Source: Leucobacter sp. G161 (GTDB taxonomy: Bacteria; Actinomycetota; Actinomycetes; Actinomycetales; Microbacteriaceae). Taken from it: a stretch of DNA of 64,000 nucleotides. The DNA is taken from positions 1 to 64,000 of the forward strand of contig NZ_LOHP01000047.1 of NCBI RefSeq assembly GCF_001482305.1. Reading direction: 5' to 3'. Of this stretch, positions 27,564 to 35,806 are shown piece after piece (positions within the stretch are counted from its first letter, which is position 1; each line of letters begins with the position of its first letter). The notes below the pieces were generated by a model, which did no database searches, was not told the DNA's origin, and saw nothing but the letters and a program-made list of their open reading frames with translations. The translations under genes and the position numbers were made by a program.

Positions 27564-27606
27564 ACGCGAGGCGGAGGGCGGGGACGCCCCGCCCTCCGCC
27601 TCGCGT
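27564..27606 (-). terminator. 20-bp perfect hairpin between purine permease and aceE
   Basis: The arms 27564-27583 and 27587-27606 pair perfectly over 20 bp with a 3-nt loop. The structure starts 4 nt after the permease stop on the transcript, followed by TCTTGAATG. It is the strongest hairpin I found here and should end the uraD-to-permease transcript. Confidence 0.85.
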
Positions 27607-27610
27607 GCAG

Positions 27611-29179
27611 CTACTTCTGGGTGTTCACGTTTCCCGTGTCAGGCCGGACACGGTCGACCGTGGGAATGTGCAACGACGATGTGACGTCGCCGGTCTCGTC
27701 GATTCGCTCCACCGGCACCTCAACGCCGTCCTTCGAGTAGAGCTTGCCGCCGACGAAGGTATCGCCGTCCTCGAGCGCGCGGATCTCGTCCTCGCGCACC
27801 ATGCGCGGCGGGCTTGCGGCGAACGCATTTTTGTTTCGCGATTTCCCAAACTGAATCTCATTGAAAATGATGTTCAGAATGATCGCCATGATCGCGGCCG
27901 AAGAAATCCCGGAGTGGAAGATGACCTCGAACCAGTTGGGGAACTGGCTGTAGATGTCAGGCTTCACGATGGGGAGCATGCCAAACGCGAGGCTCGTGGC
28001 AACGATGATGAGGTTCATGTTGTCCCTGTACGAGACCTTCGACAGCGTTCGAATCCCTGAGGCAGCGACCGAGCCGAAGAGCACGATACCGGCCCCACCG
28101 AGCACCTCCATCGGGATCGCTCCCGCGACGCGTCCCATGATCGGCAGCAGGCCGAGGATGACGAGGATCCCGCCACCGGCGGTGACGACGAACCTGCTCC
28201 GGACGCCGGTGATCGCAACCAGCCCAACGTTCTGCGCGAAGGCAGACTGCGTGAACGAGTTGAAGATCGGCGACACGATGCTCGCGATCATGTCAGCGCG
28301 CAGCCCGTTCGCGATGCGCTTCGAGTTCACCTTCGACCCGGTGATCTCACCGACCGCGAGGATGTCAGCCGCCGTCTCCGTGAGGATCACGAGCACCACG
28401 ATGAACATCGACACCGTTGAGGCAACGTGGAACTCCGGCCACCCGAAAGCAAACGGTGTGGGAAGCGCGAAGATCTCGCCCTCGAGGACCCCCGAGAAGT
28501 CCGCGATCCCCATCGGAATCGCGACGATCGTGCCGACGACAAGACCGACGAGCACCGCCAGCCGGGCGAGCATGCCCTGGCCGAGTTTGCTGCAGACGAT
28601 CACGATGAGGAGGGTGAGCGCTGCGAGCCCGATCCCCTTCATCGAACCGTAGTCATCGGCCGATGCATTGCCGCCCATAATCCAGTTTCCGGCGACGGGC
28701 ATGAGTGTCAGCCCGATGGAGGTGATGACCACACCGGTGACCACTGGCGGGAAAAAGCGGATGATCTGTGCGAAGAACGGCGTGATGATGAAACCGAGTA
28801 TCGAGGCGAGCAGCACTGCGCCAAAGATCTCGTTGATGGTTCCGCCGCCGGCGACAATCGCCGACATCGTCGACACGGATGCGAACGAGACGCCCTGCAC
28901 CAGTGGCAGTTTCGAGCCAAAGAAGGGGATCCCGACGCTCTGCAGAATCGTGGCGAGACCGCCGATAAACAGACAGCAGGCGATGAGCATGCCGATTTGA
29001 TCCGGCGTCGCGCCGATGGCGCTTCCGATGATGAGCGGTGGCGCGATGATCCCGCCGTACATCGTGAGTACGTGTTGCAGCCCGTAGGCGATCGTGCGCC
29101 CCAGCGGCAGGCGCTCGTTTTCTGGTTCACCCTCAACATTGATGGTGCCGGGGAACTCCCCCGTACGTGTTTTCCTCAT
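27611..29179 (-). CDS. NCS2-family purine (urate/xanthine) permease
   Basis: The 522-residue protein has about 12-14 hydrophobic segments. NCS2 markers include YGLQHVLTMYGGIIAPPLII (about 33-52) and the motif QNVGLVAITGVRSRFVVTAGG, with preceding FTQSAFAQNVG. NCS2 members carry uracil, xanthine or urate with H+; next to uricase, urate is likeliest. The start at 29179 follows GAGGAGGTCAGCA. The C-terminal 90 residues are a hydrophilic extension (DEIRALEDGDTFVGGKLYSK) beyond the usual core. Confidence 0.9.
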   Translation of the reverse strand: MRKTRTGEFPGTINVEGEPENERLPLGRTIAYGLQHVLTMYGGIIAPPLIIGSAIGATPDQIGMLIACCLFIGGLATILQSVGIPFFGSKLPLVQGVSFASVSTMSAIVAGGGTINEIFGAVLLASILGFIITPFFAQIIRFFPPVVTGVVITSIGLTLMPVAGNWIMGGNASADDYGSMKGIGLAALTLLIVIVCSKLGQGMLARLAVLVGLVVGTIVAIPMGIADFSGVLEGEIFALPTPFAFGWPEFHVASTVSMFIVVLVILTETAADILAVGEITGSKVNSKRIANGLRADMIASIVSPIFNSFTQSAFAQNVGLVAITGVRSRFVVTAGGGILVILGLLPIMGRVAGAIPMEVLGGAGIVLFGSVAASGIRTLSKVSYRDNMNLIIVATSLAFGMLPIVKPDIYSQFPNWFEVIFHSGISSAAIMAIILNIIFNEIQFGKSRNKNAFAASPPRMVREDEIRALEDGDTFVGGKLYSKDGVEVPVERIDETGDVTSSLHIPTVDRVRPDTGNVNTQK

Positions 29180-29267
29180 TGCTGACCTCCTCGTCGGCAT
29201 GATGGCGTGTAGGAATCGTGTGCCTGAAGCGGGGCGGCCACCCTACAAGCCGCCCCGCCACGACGCG

Positions 29268-30173
29268 CTAGATAAAGGCGGGAACGCCCTTCCAGATCTT
29301 GTCCGTGTCGCCGAGGGACTCGCGGCGGAGCGTTCCCTCGATCAGGCCATACGGGCTGTGCGCAGCCCAGAAGACCTCGTTGTCGTTCTCCATCTCGTAT
29401 GGCGTGAAATCGACGACGAAGTGGTGGAGATTCGGCATCGAGAATTTGATCTCATCGATCTCGGGATGCGCTTCCATGACTGCCTTACCCATGAGGTACT
29501 GCGTCTCCTGGAGCGCTCGTGAGTAGTGGTTCGTGAACGTCTCGAGCAGGATCTTCTTGACCGAATCAAACGTCGCGTTGAAGTCGACATCGACAGTGTT
29601 GTAGAGCCAGCGCGCAGTGACGCTCGTCGCAAGGATGCGGTCAGTGGTCTCGGCCAGCGTCGTGTACTGGTCGACCGGGAACCCGACGAAGCCCGACTGC
29701 GTCGTCTTCAGCACCGACAGGTCCTGGAGACCGGAGATGACGTACTTCGAATCGCCATCAATCTTCACGACGGCCGTGCGAGTTTCACCGCCCGATCCAC
29801 CGCGGTAGAACGAGTGGTCGTGGCCCTTGCCATCGACCTCGATCCGGTCCCAGCTCACCTGCCGTGCGCCCCAGCGGCCGCCCGAGACCCACTCGAAGTC
29901 GTCGACGAAGTGCTGACCGAGCCGAAGCAGGAAGTCCTCGGGGGACCCGACGCCGGCCTTCGCAAACGCAAACACCGTGTTCTTCTGGGTGTCTGTCGGC
30001 ACGACGTGCTCGTTGTTGCCCTCGTAGTACGCGGAGGCAAAGTCGCCGTGCAGCTGCGAGACGACCGTGAGGTCTTCGATGGTGTGACGGTCGCCGTCCT
30101 TGGTGACGCGCACCAGGTGGTTTTCGGCTTTGCCGAACTGATTTTCGCCAAGCACAATGTTGGAATGTGACAT
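29268..30173 (-). CDS. Urate oxidase (uricase)
   Basis: Cofactor-free uricase converts urate to 5-hydroxyisourate and H2O2. The 301-residue protein has Lys15 in NQFGKAEN, the catalytic Thr60-Asp61 in PTDTQKNTVFAFAK, and the C-terminal His in NLHHFVVDFTPY. SGGRWGARQ and RGGSGGETRTA also fit bacterial uricases. It is followed by HIUase... in reverse genomic order: uraD, HIUase and uricase are transcribed in that order with 6 bp between HIUase and uricase, then the permease. Confidence 0.96.
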   Translation of the reverse strand: MSHSNIVLGENQFGKAENHLVRVTKDGDRHTIEDLTVVSQLHGDFASAYYEGNNEHVVPTDTQKNTVFAFAKAGVGSPEDFLLRLGQHFVDDFEWVSGGRWGARQVSWDRIEVDGKGHDHSFYRGGSGGETRTAVVKIDGDSKYVISGLQDLSVLKTTQSGFVGFPVDQYTTLAETTDRILATSVTARWLYNTVDVDFNATFDSVKKILLETFTNHYSRALQETQYLMGKAVMEAHPEIDEIKFSMPNLHHFVVDFTPYEMENDNEVFWAAHSPYGLIEGTLRRESLGDTDKIWKGVPAFI

Positions 30174-30179
30174 ATCTAC

Positions 30180-30506
30180 TTAACTCCCTCGGTAGGTTGA
30201 ATATGCGAACGGGCTGAGAAGAACAGGGACGTGGTAGTGCGGTTCCCCGTGACGCACCGTGAAGTGGATCGTGACGACCGGATAGAACGTCGGCGTATTG
30301 ATGCGCTCGAAGTAGGGCGCCACCGCGAAGTGGAGGCTGTACGCACCGGGCGCGAGTGATTCCGGGCCGAGTTCGCCGATGCGCCCGTCGGCGTCAGTCA
30401 CGCCGGTCGCGAGTTCTCGCCCAGCGGCGTCAAACAGCTTCACGTCAATCCCTGCGGCGGGGCTGCCGAGCGCGGCATCGAGAACGTGGGTGGTGATGAG
30501 ACTCAT
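30180..30506 (-). CDS. 5-hydroxyisourate hydrolase (transthyretin-like)
   Basis: It hydrolyses 5-hydroxyisourate to OHCU. The 108-residue protein has the catalytic set His7 (TTHVLD), Arg42 (DGRIGEL) and His92 (HYHVPVLLSP), and ends with the diagnostic YRGS tetrapeptide (105-108). Its ATG overlaps the uraD stop by 4 bp. Confidence 0.96.
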   Translation of the reverse strand: MSLITTHVLDAALGSPAAGIDVKLFDAAGRELATGVTDADGRIGELGPESLAPGAYSLHFAVAPYFERINTPTFYPVVTIHFTVRHGEPHYHVPVLLSPFAYSTYRGS

Positions 30507-30997
30507 CCTTCAAGCACTCCTCTCAGTCGAAGAAGCGCGATCTGCCTGAGCTGTTCGATCGCCTCCTCAGTTTCTTGATCATCAGAATTGTTGAGTCGGC
30601 GGTTGAGTTCGGTCAGGATCTCGTTCGCCCCTCGGCCTGCTGCACGGATGAGGAACACTCGGCCGAACCGCTGCTCGTACGCTCGGTTCCCAGCGAGCAT
30701 CTGTGAGCCGGAGACGCTGTTCAGCCCGACTCCGGCCTGCTCGTTGCGCGACATCGTCGCTTCCGAGGTGGTCCCTGCGGCCTGGTCGCCGATGCGGGGG
30801 TGGTGGGCGAGCGCATGCTCGAGATCTGCTGCGGTCCAGCCCGCCGCGGCATCGGCCGCCCTGGCGAGAGCGTCCTCGACGGAGGCGTACGGCCTCCCGT
30901 CGACGACGGCTTTCACCCATTCATCATTGTCAACGCAGGGCCGAACGAGCCCAGCAGCCGCTCCCGGATCAAGGGCATTAAACGATGCAAGCGACAT
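30503..30997 (-). CDS. uraD: OHCU decarboxylase
   Basis: It decarboxylates 2-oxo-4-hydroxy-4-carboxy-5-ureidoimidazoline to (S)-allantoin. The 164-residue all-helical protein has the catalytic His66 in HHPRIGD and Glu86 in SRNEQAG, both diagnostic. First gene of uraD-HIUase-uricase-permease, with a predicted IclR site just upstream. Confidence 0.95.
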   Translation of the reverse strand: MSLASFNALDPGAAAGLVRPCVDNDEWVKAVVDGRPYASVEDALARAADAAAGWTAADLEHALAHHPRIGDQAAGTTSEATMSRNEQAGVGLNSVSGSQMLAGNRAYEQRFGRVFLIRAAGRGANEILTELNRRLNNSDDQETEEAIEQLRQIALLRLRGVLEG

Positions 30998-31019
30998 TGC
31001 CTACCTTTAATTTCGTATT

Positions 31020-31037
31020 GTGGAAATTTAATTCCGT
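31020..31037. promoter_or_regulatory. Third predicted IclR operator, between uraD and the SDR gene
   Basis: GTGGAA-N6-TTCCGT (31020-31037) matches the sites at 19932 and 23792 (consensus GTGGAW-N6-TTCYRT). It lies 23 bp upstream of uraD and could also affect the divergent SDR gene. I could not place a convincing -35/-10 pair here. Confidence 0.55.
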
Positions 31038-31122
31038 GCTTTGATATTGGTAGCTAAGCACACCAAGCTAGCTGCCGACAAGCTCAATTTCGTACTTTCA
31101 CAGAGAGCGGGGCCGGATCTCC

Positions 31123-31896
31123 ATGCCACAGCAGCAAACCAACAACGCTCCCACCGCCGTCATCACCGGTGCGGGCACCGGTATCGGCGCCGCGGTGGCC
31201 CGGGAACTCTCACGCAACGGCTGGCAGCTCGCCCTCATCGGCCGCAACCACGCCACTCTCGAGGCGACGCGGAACAGTCTGCACGCCCCCGACCTCGCCC
31301 TCACGAGCCCTGCCGACATCACCCAAGCGGACGAGGTCACCGCGGCGTTCGCGGCGGTGCTCGACCGCTTCGGGAGGATCGACCTCCTCTTCAACAACGC
31401 CGGCATTCCCGGACCAACAGGCAGGATCGACGAGATCACCGTTGCTGACTGGGAGGACACCCTGCGGGTCAATCTCACGGGAACCTTTCTGTGCGCTGCA
31501 GCAGCGTTCTCCGCCATGAGTACACAGGTTCCACAGGGAGGTCGCATCATCAACAATGGCTCAATCGCAGCGCGCACTCCGAGGCCGCACGCCGCCGCGT
31601 ACGCAGTCGCCAAGCACGGCATTGCCGGGCTCAGCAAGTCGATCGCGTTAGACGGCCGCGCACTCGGCATCACCTGCACCCAGCTCGACATCGGCAACGC
31701 CGCAACCGAGCTCCTGACTGGCTTCGGCAGCGATGCAGGCTCACTACAGCCCGACGGGAGCCGACTCAGGGAGCCCTCGTTTCCACCCGAGCACGTTGCC
31801 CGCATGGTTGCGGGAATTGCGGCCCTCGACCCGAGGACCGCAGTGCCCGAGCTCGTGATCACGGCGGCGGGCATGCCGTACGACGGTCGGGGTTAA
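31123..31896 (+). CDS. SDR-family oxidoreductase near the urate genes
   Basis: This 257-residue classical short-chain dehydrogenase has TGAGTGIGAAVARELSR (15-31), NNAGIPGPTG (about 91), catalytic Ser in INNGSIAART and YAVAKHGIAG with Tyr and Lys. It would reduce or oxidise a carbonyl/alcohol using NAD(P). It is divergent from uraD across a predicted IclR site, so it may act on a purine-breakdown intermediate; no substrate is evident. Its 3' end overlaps the convergent bcp gene by 4 bp. Confidence 0.85.
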   Translation: MPQQQTNNAPTAVITGAGTGIGAAVARELSRNGWQLALIGRNHATLEATRNSLHAPDLALTSPADITQADEVTAAFAAVLDRFGRIDLLFNNAGIPGPTGRIDEITVADWEDTLRVNLTGTFLCAAAAFSAMSTQVPQGGRIINNGSIAARTPRPHAAAYAVAKHGIAGLSKSIALDGRALGITCTQLDIGNAATELLTGFGSDAGSLQPDGSRLREPSFPPEHVARMVAGIAALDPRTAVPELVITAAGMPYDGRG

Positions 31897-32372
31897 GCCC
31901 CGAGTGACTCCCTGAGACGCCCCACGTGCCCCTGGGGGTCGACGTTGTATTCAGCGGAGAGGATGCGGCCCTCCGCGTCGAGCACAAACGTGGATCGGAT
32001 CGCGCCGACCATGGCGGTACCGCCCACCACCTTTTCGCCCCAGGCGCCGAGCGCCTTCGCTGCAGCATGGTCCGGGTCACTCAGCAGCGCAAAACCGAGG
32101 GATTCCTCCGCCGAGAAGCGCGCCAGCGTTTCGATGTCGTCGCCTGAGACCCCAACGACCTGGTAGCCGGCCGCCGCGAGACTGCCCAGGTTGTCTCGGA
32201 AATCGCATGCCTCCGTGGTGCACCCCGGAGTAAAGGCGGCTGGGTAGAAGTACAGCACTGTTGCGGTTCCCCGAAAGCTCTCGAGGGAGACGGGTGCCCC
32301 ATCGAGCCCGACGAATTCGACGTTCGCTGGAACGTCCCCCGGCTGCAGCCGGGCCTGTGTAGCGGTCATCAT
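31893..32372 (-). CDS. bcp: Thioredoxin-dependent peroxiredoxin, Bcp/PrxQ type
   Basis: This small thiol peroxidase reduces H2O2 and organic peroxides. From ATG 32372 (AAAGG 6 bp upstream) it has about 159 residues. The peroxidatic Cys51 is in FTPGCTTEACDF, with a second cysteine at Cys56, five residues on, as in PrxQ proteins that form an intramolecular disulfide. The uricase upstream region makes H2O2, so proximity may be useful, though coregulation is not shown. Confidence 0.9.
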   Translation of the reverse strand: MMTATQARLQPGDVPANVEFVGLDGAPVSLESFRGTATVLYFYPAAFTPGCTTEACDFRDNLGSLAAAGYQVVGVSGDDIETLARFSAEESLGFALLSDPDHAAAKALGAWGEKVVGGTAMVGAIRSTFVLDAEGRILSAEYNVDPQGHVGRLRESLGA

Positions 32373-32582
32373 TGTCCACCTTTCACGCACCGACTCGCGG
32401 CGCAGTCAATTACCCAGTTTCCACCAAGCGGAAAAAGTATTCCAAAGTGTGCTTCACGGTATCAGCTAGCCAGCACCGGCTCAAGACCCGAAACGCTGCT
32501 ATCTGGGATGTCCACTGCCGCGAACCCGAAGCCTGTGTGCCAGCGGTAGACTCGCGCCTGTGATTCAACGCGAAGGGATGCC

Positions 32583-32930
32583 ATGCCAGTAATCGCCATT
32601 CTCGCAGTTCTGCTCGTGGTCTACGTGCTCCGGATCGTCATCGGGCTGTTCACAAAACCGCTGGCGACGCTCGCGCGTATCGGTAGCCTGCTATGTAATC
32701 TACTCGGGCTTATCGCGCTCACGTTGTTCGGGTTTGGCGTTGCCTACCAACTGGAGTGGAGCGAAGTTCCGATCGAACTTGGCATCACCGTTAGCGCGGG
32801 CGCCGGGGTGCTCCTATTCTTCGCGCTATCGGCTTGGTTCACGAGATCGCGGCGGCGCTCAGAACTCCGGAAGCTACAGCGCGACTACGACGCCGTGCTA
32901 CGCAGCGAGGACCGCAGAAACCAGCGCTAG
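32583..32930 (+). CDS. Small three-helix membrane protein
   Basis: The 115-residue protein has hydrophobic stretches at about 3-22, 35-55 and 66-86 and a basic C-terminal tail (RSRRRSELRKLQRDYDAVLR). AACGCGAAGGGATGCC precedes the ATG with GAAGG spaced about 4 bp. I do not recognise the family and assign no function. It stands alone between bcp and a LysR gene. Confidence 0.65.
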   Translation: MPVIAILAVLLVVYVLRIVIGLFTKPLATLARIGSLLCNLLGLIALTLFGFGVAYQLEWSEVPIELGITVSAGAGVLLFFALSAWFTRSRRRSELRKLQRDYDAVLRSEDRRNQR

Positions 32931-32999
32931 ATCCGCCACCGCTCACCTGCATGAGACCGCCCTGTGCCGACCATACGCCGAACCCTGTTGTGCACAACG

Positions 33000-33881
33000 T
33001 CACCCTGTCAGCCTCGATAACGCAGTGATGACAGCCCGCACGCCAACGTCCTGCTCAGCGCTTCGCCGTACCACCGCGAGCAAGCTCCGCGACTGCTCAG
33101 GCGGCAGCGCAACATAGGTTCCGGATCCACGCAGCAGCTCGGGCGTCAACGCCGGAATGAACGCGGCCGCAGCACCCGACGCAACGAACGAGCACTGCAC
33201 TACGACGTCAGAGGTCTCGTGCGCCACGAGGGGTTCGAACCCGAGCAGATGGCAGAACGATTCGGCCCAGGCACGGGCGGGGCTCCCCTTAGCTTCGAAC
33301 ACCCACGGCCGATCAGCAAGCCAGCGCGGATCGCCGCTGTATCCCCAACCCATGGGCACACCGAGCAGCATGGGGTCCCTGCCGAGCGCTGTCTCCTGCA
33401 GCTCCGGGTGCGGTCCGGTAGTCTGCCCGGGATAGCGCTCGACAACCGCTACGTCGATCTCGCGCGATCGCAGCGCCGGGAGTGAGTGCTCGGGTTCGGC
33501 CTGCAGACACTGCACGCGTAAATGCGGCGTCTGCTCCCCCAGCTGCGCCAACAGCTTCGGGAAGTACGCGAGGCAACCGGTCTGGAACGAGGCGACCGAC
33601 ACCGTTCCTCGCACCTCGTCCCGCGTGGCCGCGAGCGCCGAGCGGATCTCTTCCCAGTTTTCGAGCAGTTGTGGGCCGCGCTGCACGAGCAACTCTCCCG
33701 CCGCAGTCAGACGCAACAGCCGTCCGTGCGGCTCGAGCAGCGGCGTGCCGAGCTCATCCGCGAGCCGTTCGAGCTGCTGCGACACCGCCGACGTGCTGTA
33801 CTGCGAGGTCTGGGCGACAGCCGCGATCGTACCCAGGCGCGCAAAATCAAGAAACGTCTGCAGCCTCCGAAAGTCCGACAC
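33000..33881 (-). CDS. LysR-family transcriptional regulator
   Basis: The 293-residue protein starts with a LysR winged HTH (RRLQTFLDFARLGTIAAVAQ, then YSTSAVSQQLERLADELG) and a periplasmic-binding-type effector domain (about 90-290). It is divergent from the diaminopropionate ammonia-lyase-like gene with 80 bp between starts and is its likely regulator. Confidence 0.9.
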   Translation of the reverse strand: MSDFRRLQTFLDFARLGTIAAVAQTSQYSTSAVSQQLERLADELGTPLLEPHGRLLRLTAAGELLVQRGPQLLENWEEIRSALAATRDEVRGTVSVASFQTGCLAYFPKLLAQLGEQTPHLRVQCLQAEPEHSLPALRSREIDVAVVERYPGQTTGPHPELQETALGRDPMLLGVPMGWGYSGDPRWLADRPWVFEAKGSPARAWAESFCHLLGFEPLVAHETSDVVVQCSFVASGAAAAFIPALTPELLRGSGTYVALPPEQSRSLLAVVRRSAEQDVGVRAVITALSRLTG

Positions 33882-33920
33882 TCTACTCTCCCAAATTTGC
33901 GGGCATAATCATCCCATATT

Positions 33921-33937
33921 ATCCGCTTTTATCGGAT
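33921..33937. promoter_or_regulatory. Dyad in the lysR/ammonia-lyase intergenic region
   Basis: ATCCG-N7-CGGAT (33921-33937) is a clean inverted repeat midway between the two divergent starts, the place and size expected for a LysR binding site. Confidence 0.5.
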
Positions 33938-33961
33938 GGACTTCGTTGCCAGACTGCAAGC

Positions 33962-35071
33962 ATGTACACCTCAGCATCAATCTTCCTGAACCCCAATGCC
34001 CGGCATGCCCGGCTCGCCCGTCCAGCCAGTGATATCCAGGCCTTCCACCGTGGCCTGCCCGGATATGCACCGACCCCGCTCGTTGATCTCCCCGACATCG
34101 CCAGTGAACTTCACCTCGGCCGCGTTCTCATCAAGGACGAATCGTCGCGTCTTGGTCTGCCCGCGTTCAAAGTGCTCGGCGCATCATACGCAATCGCGCG
34201 CGCTCTCTCCGAACGCTGGGGCAGCGACCGAACGATGTCGCTCGCAGAGCTGCAGGCTGCGACGTCTGCTCACCCCCCGGTCACGCTGTTCGCCGCGACA
34301 GACGGGAACCATGGCCGCGCGGTCGCACACACTGCGAGATTGATCGGCATCCCCTGCCAGGTATTCTATCCCGACTCGCTCACTGACTCTGCGATGGCAG
34401 CAATTGCCTCGGAAGGCCCGGCGACCCAGGGGCTCCCGCTCCCCTACGACGATGTCGTGGCCGCGATGCGGGCCGCTGCCGAGGCGTTCGGTCCTGAGGC
34501 GCTCATCATCCAGGACACCGCTTGGGACGGCTACCGTGAAATCCCGGGTTGGATCGTCGACGGATACAGCACAATGCTCATGGAACTCGACGTTCAACTG
34601 GCGGCGACTGGCGCTGACGCGGTTGATCTTGTCCTCGCGCCGGCCGGCGTCGGCTCGCTCGCGCAGGCGATCGTCGCCCATTTCCGGACCGGCGATAGTA
34701 CGCCGCCGGCCGTAGCGGTCGTCGAACCCGTCGCCGCGCCCACGATCTTCCACGCCCTCACCGTCGGTAAGCCTGAGCCCATCGAAACCGGAACAACAGT
34801 CATGCTTGGTCTCAATTGCGGGACCCCATCGGATCTCGCTTGGCCCGTGCTGCGCGCAGGGACTGATGTGTCCGTACTCGTTGAGGACGAGGATGCGCGC
34901 GACGCCGTCGAAACTCTGCACCGTTCAGGGGTCGACGCGGGCCCGTGCGGCGCCTCCACCCTCGCCGGTCTTTGGCGCGTCATAGCTGGGGCGCGCGAGG
35001 AGCTACAGCTCAACGAACGGAGCACGGTCGTGCTGTTCAATACCGAAAGTCTGAGCGCAAACCCACTATGA
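33962..35071 (+). CDS. Diaminopropionate ammonia-lyase-like PLP enzyme
   Basis: This is a fold-type II PLP enzyme of 369 residues. The Schiff-base lysine is Lys70 in RLGLPAFKVLGASYA, matching the diaminopropionate ammonia-lyase motif. TDGNHGRAVAHTARL and GAPAGVGSLAQAI-type glycine loops also fit. The family converts 2,3-diaminopropionate to pyruvate and two ammonia. Threonine/serine dehydratase-like activity cannot be excluded. The start at ATG 33962 replaces a longer frame that overlaps lysR. Convergent with the RraA-like gene, with a hairpin between. Confidence 0.82.
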   Translation: MYTSASIFLNPNARHARLARPASDIQAFHRGLPGYAPTPLVDLPDIASELHLGRVLIKDESSRLGLPAFKVLGASYAIARALSERWGSDRTMSLAELQAATSAHPPVTLFAATDGNHGRAVAHTARLIGIPCQVFYPDSLTDSAMAAIASEGPATQGLPLPYDDVVAAMRAAAEAFGPEALIIQDTAWDGYREIPGWIVDGYSTMLMELDVQLAATGADAVDLVLAPAGVGSLAQAIVAHFRTGDSTPPAVAVVEPVAAPTIFHALTVGKPEPIETGTTVMLGLNCGTPSDLAWPVLRAGTDVSVLVEDEDARDAVETLHRSGVDAGPCGASTLAGLWRVIAGAREELQLNERSTVVLFNTESLSANPL

Positions 35072-35081
35072 CTCGCGTAGA

Positions 35082-35112
35082 GGCTGATCCCGGGCACCGT
35101 CCGGGATCAGCC
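35082..35112. terminator. Bidirectional terminator between two convergent genes
   Basis: A perfect 12-bp stem (35082-35093 with 35101-35112) and 7-nt loop lies between the convergent ammonia-lyase and RraA-like genes, 10 and 13 bp from their stops. It can serve both strands. Confidence 0.8.
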
Positions 35113-35125
35113 CCTGGACTGGCAG

Positions 35126-35806
35126 TTAGCTGACCGAAATATTCAGATCAGCAATGAGCTCCGTCGCCCCGCTCAGATCACCAAGCAGCCCGCCCGCAAC
35201 GATCGCACGCAGCAGCTCCGGCTCCTGGGCATCGTCGACGAGCGCGGTATCCCACACAGCGTCGAGTGATTCGCGGCTCAGCGCAAGCACCCCGTTCGCG
35301 TCGGCGAGAACAAGATACCCTGACTCAACACTCACCCCACCGCACACGATCGGCACTCCGATGCCACCACCACCAGCCCCGAGTAGCTTCGTCGTCAGTA
35401 CGCTCGTACCGCGGGCGTAGACGGGCACACCGATGCGTGTGAGTTCGTCAATGTCGGTCACGACCCCGTCGACGATGACGCCGGCCGCGCCGCGCACTTT
35501 GAGCTGAGTCGCAACAACTTCACCGAGCGGCGCATGGAGCCGATCGCCTCCGGTGTCGATGACCATCACCTGACCGGGCAGAATCATTCCCGCAGCATGA
35601 TGGAGCGCAGTCGAGTCTGTGGCCGTCGTTCGCACGGTCACGGCCGGCCCGACGATTGACCGCCCCGAAGACACGAGACACCGAATCTCGGGGTCCACGA
35701 AGCCCTCCTCGAGGTAGTGACCGAGCGTGGGAAAACTCAGCGCTGCGATGCTCTCGACCGTTTCGGCGGGCAGCGTGGGTGGGACCCCTCGTACTGTCAC
35801 CCTCAT
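35126..35806 (-). CDS. RraA-like/HMG aldolase-family protein
   Basis: The 226-residue protein matches the RraA-like class II aldolase family: VGPAVTVRTTATDSTALHHA, then GDRLHAPLGEVVATQLKVRG and GVIVDGVVTDIDELTRIG, where the family's Asp and Arg act on metal and substrate. Members include 4-hydroxy-4-methyl-2-oxoglutarate/oxaloacetate lyases and proteins without lyase activity. It is last in the nine-gene dpp operon, its ATG overlapping the RpiR stop. A pyruvate- or oxaloacetate-releasing step is plausible. Confidence 0.82.
   Translation of the reverse strand: MRVTVRGVPPTLPAETVESIAALSFPTLGHYLEEGFVDPEIRCLVSSGRSIVGPAVTVRTTATDSTALHHAAGMILPGQVMVIDTGGDRLHAPLGEVVATQLKVRGAAGVIVDGVVTDIDELTRIGVPVYARGTSVLTTKLLGAGGGGIGVPIVCGGVSVESGYLVLADANGVLALSRESLDAVWDTALVDDAQEPELLRAIVAGGLLGDLSGATELIADLNISVS

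Noticed and set aside
27564-27606. Hairpin as an attachment site or insertion-sequence end
   Set aside because: The position right after a stop codon and the 3-nt loop fit a terminator, and no transposase or target duplication is nearby.
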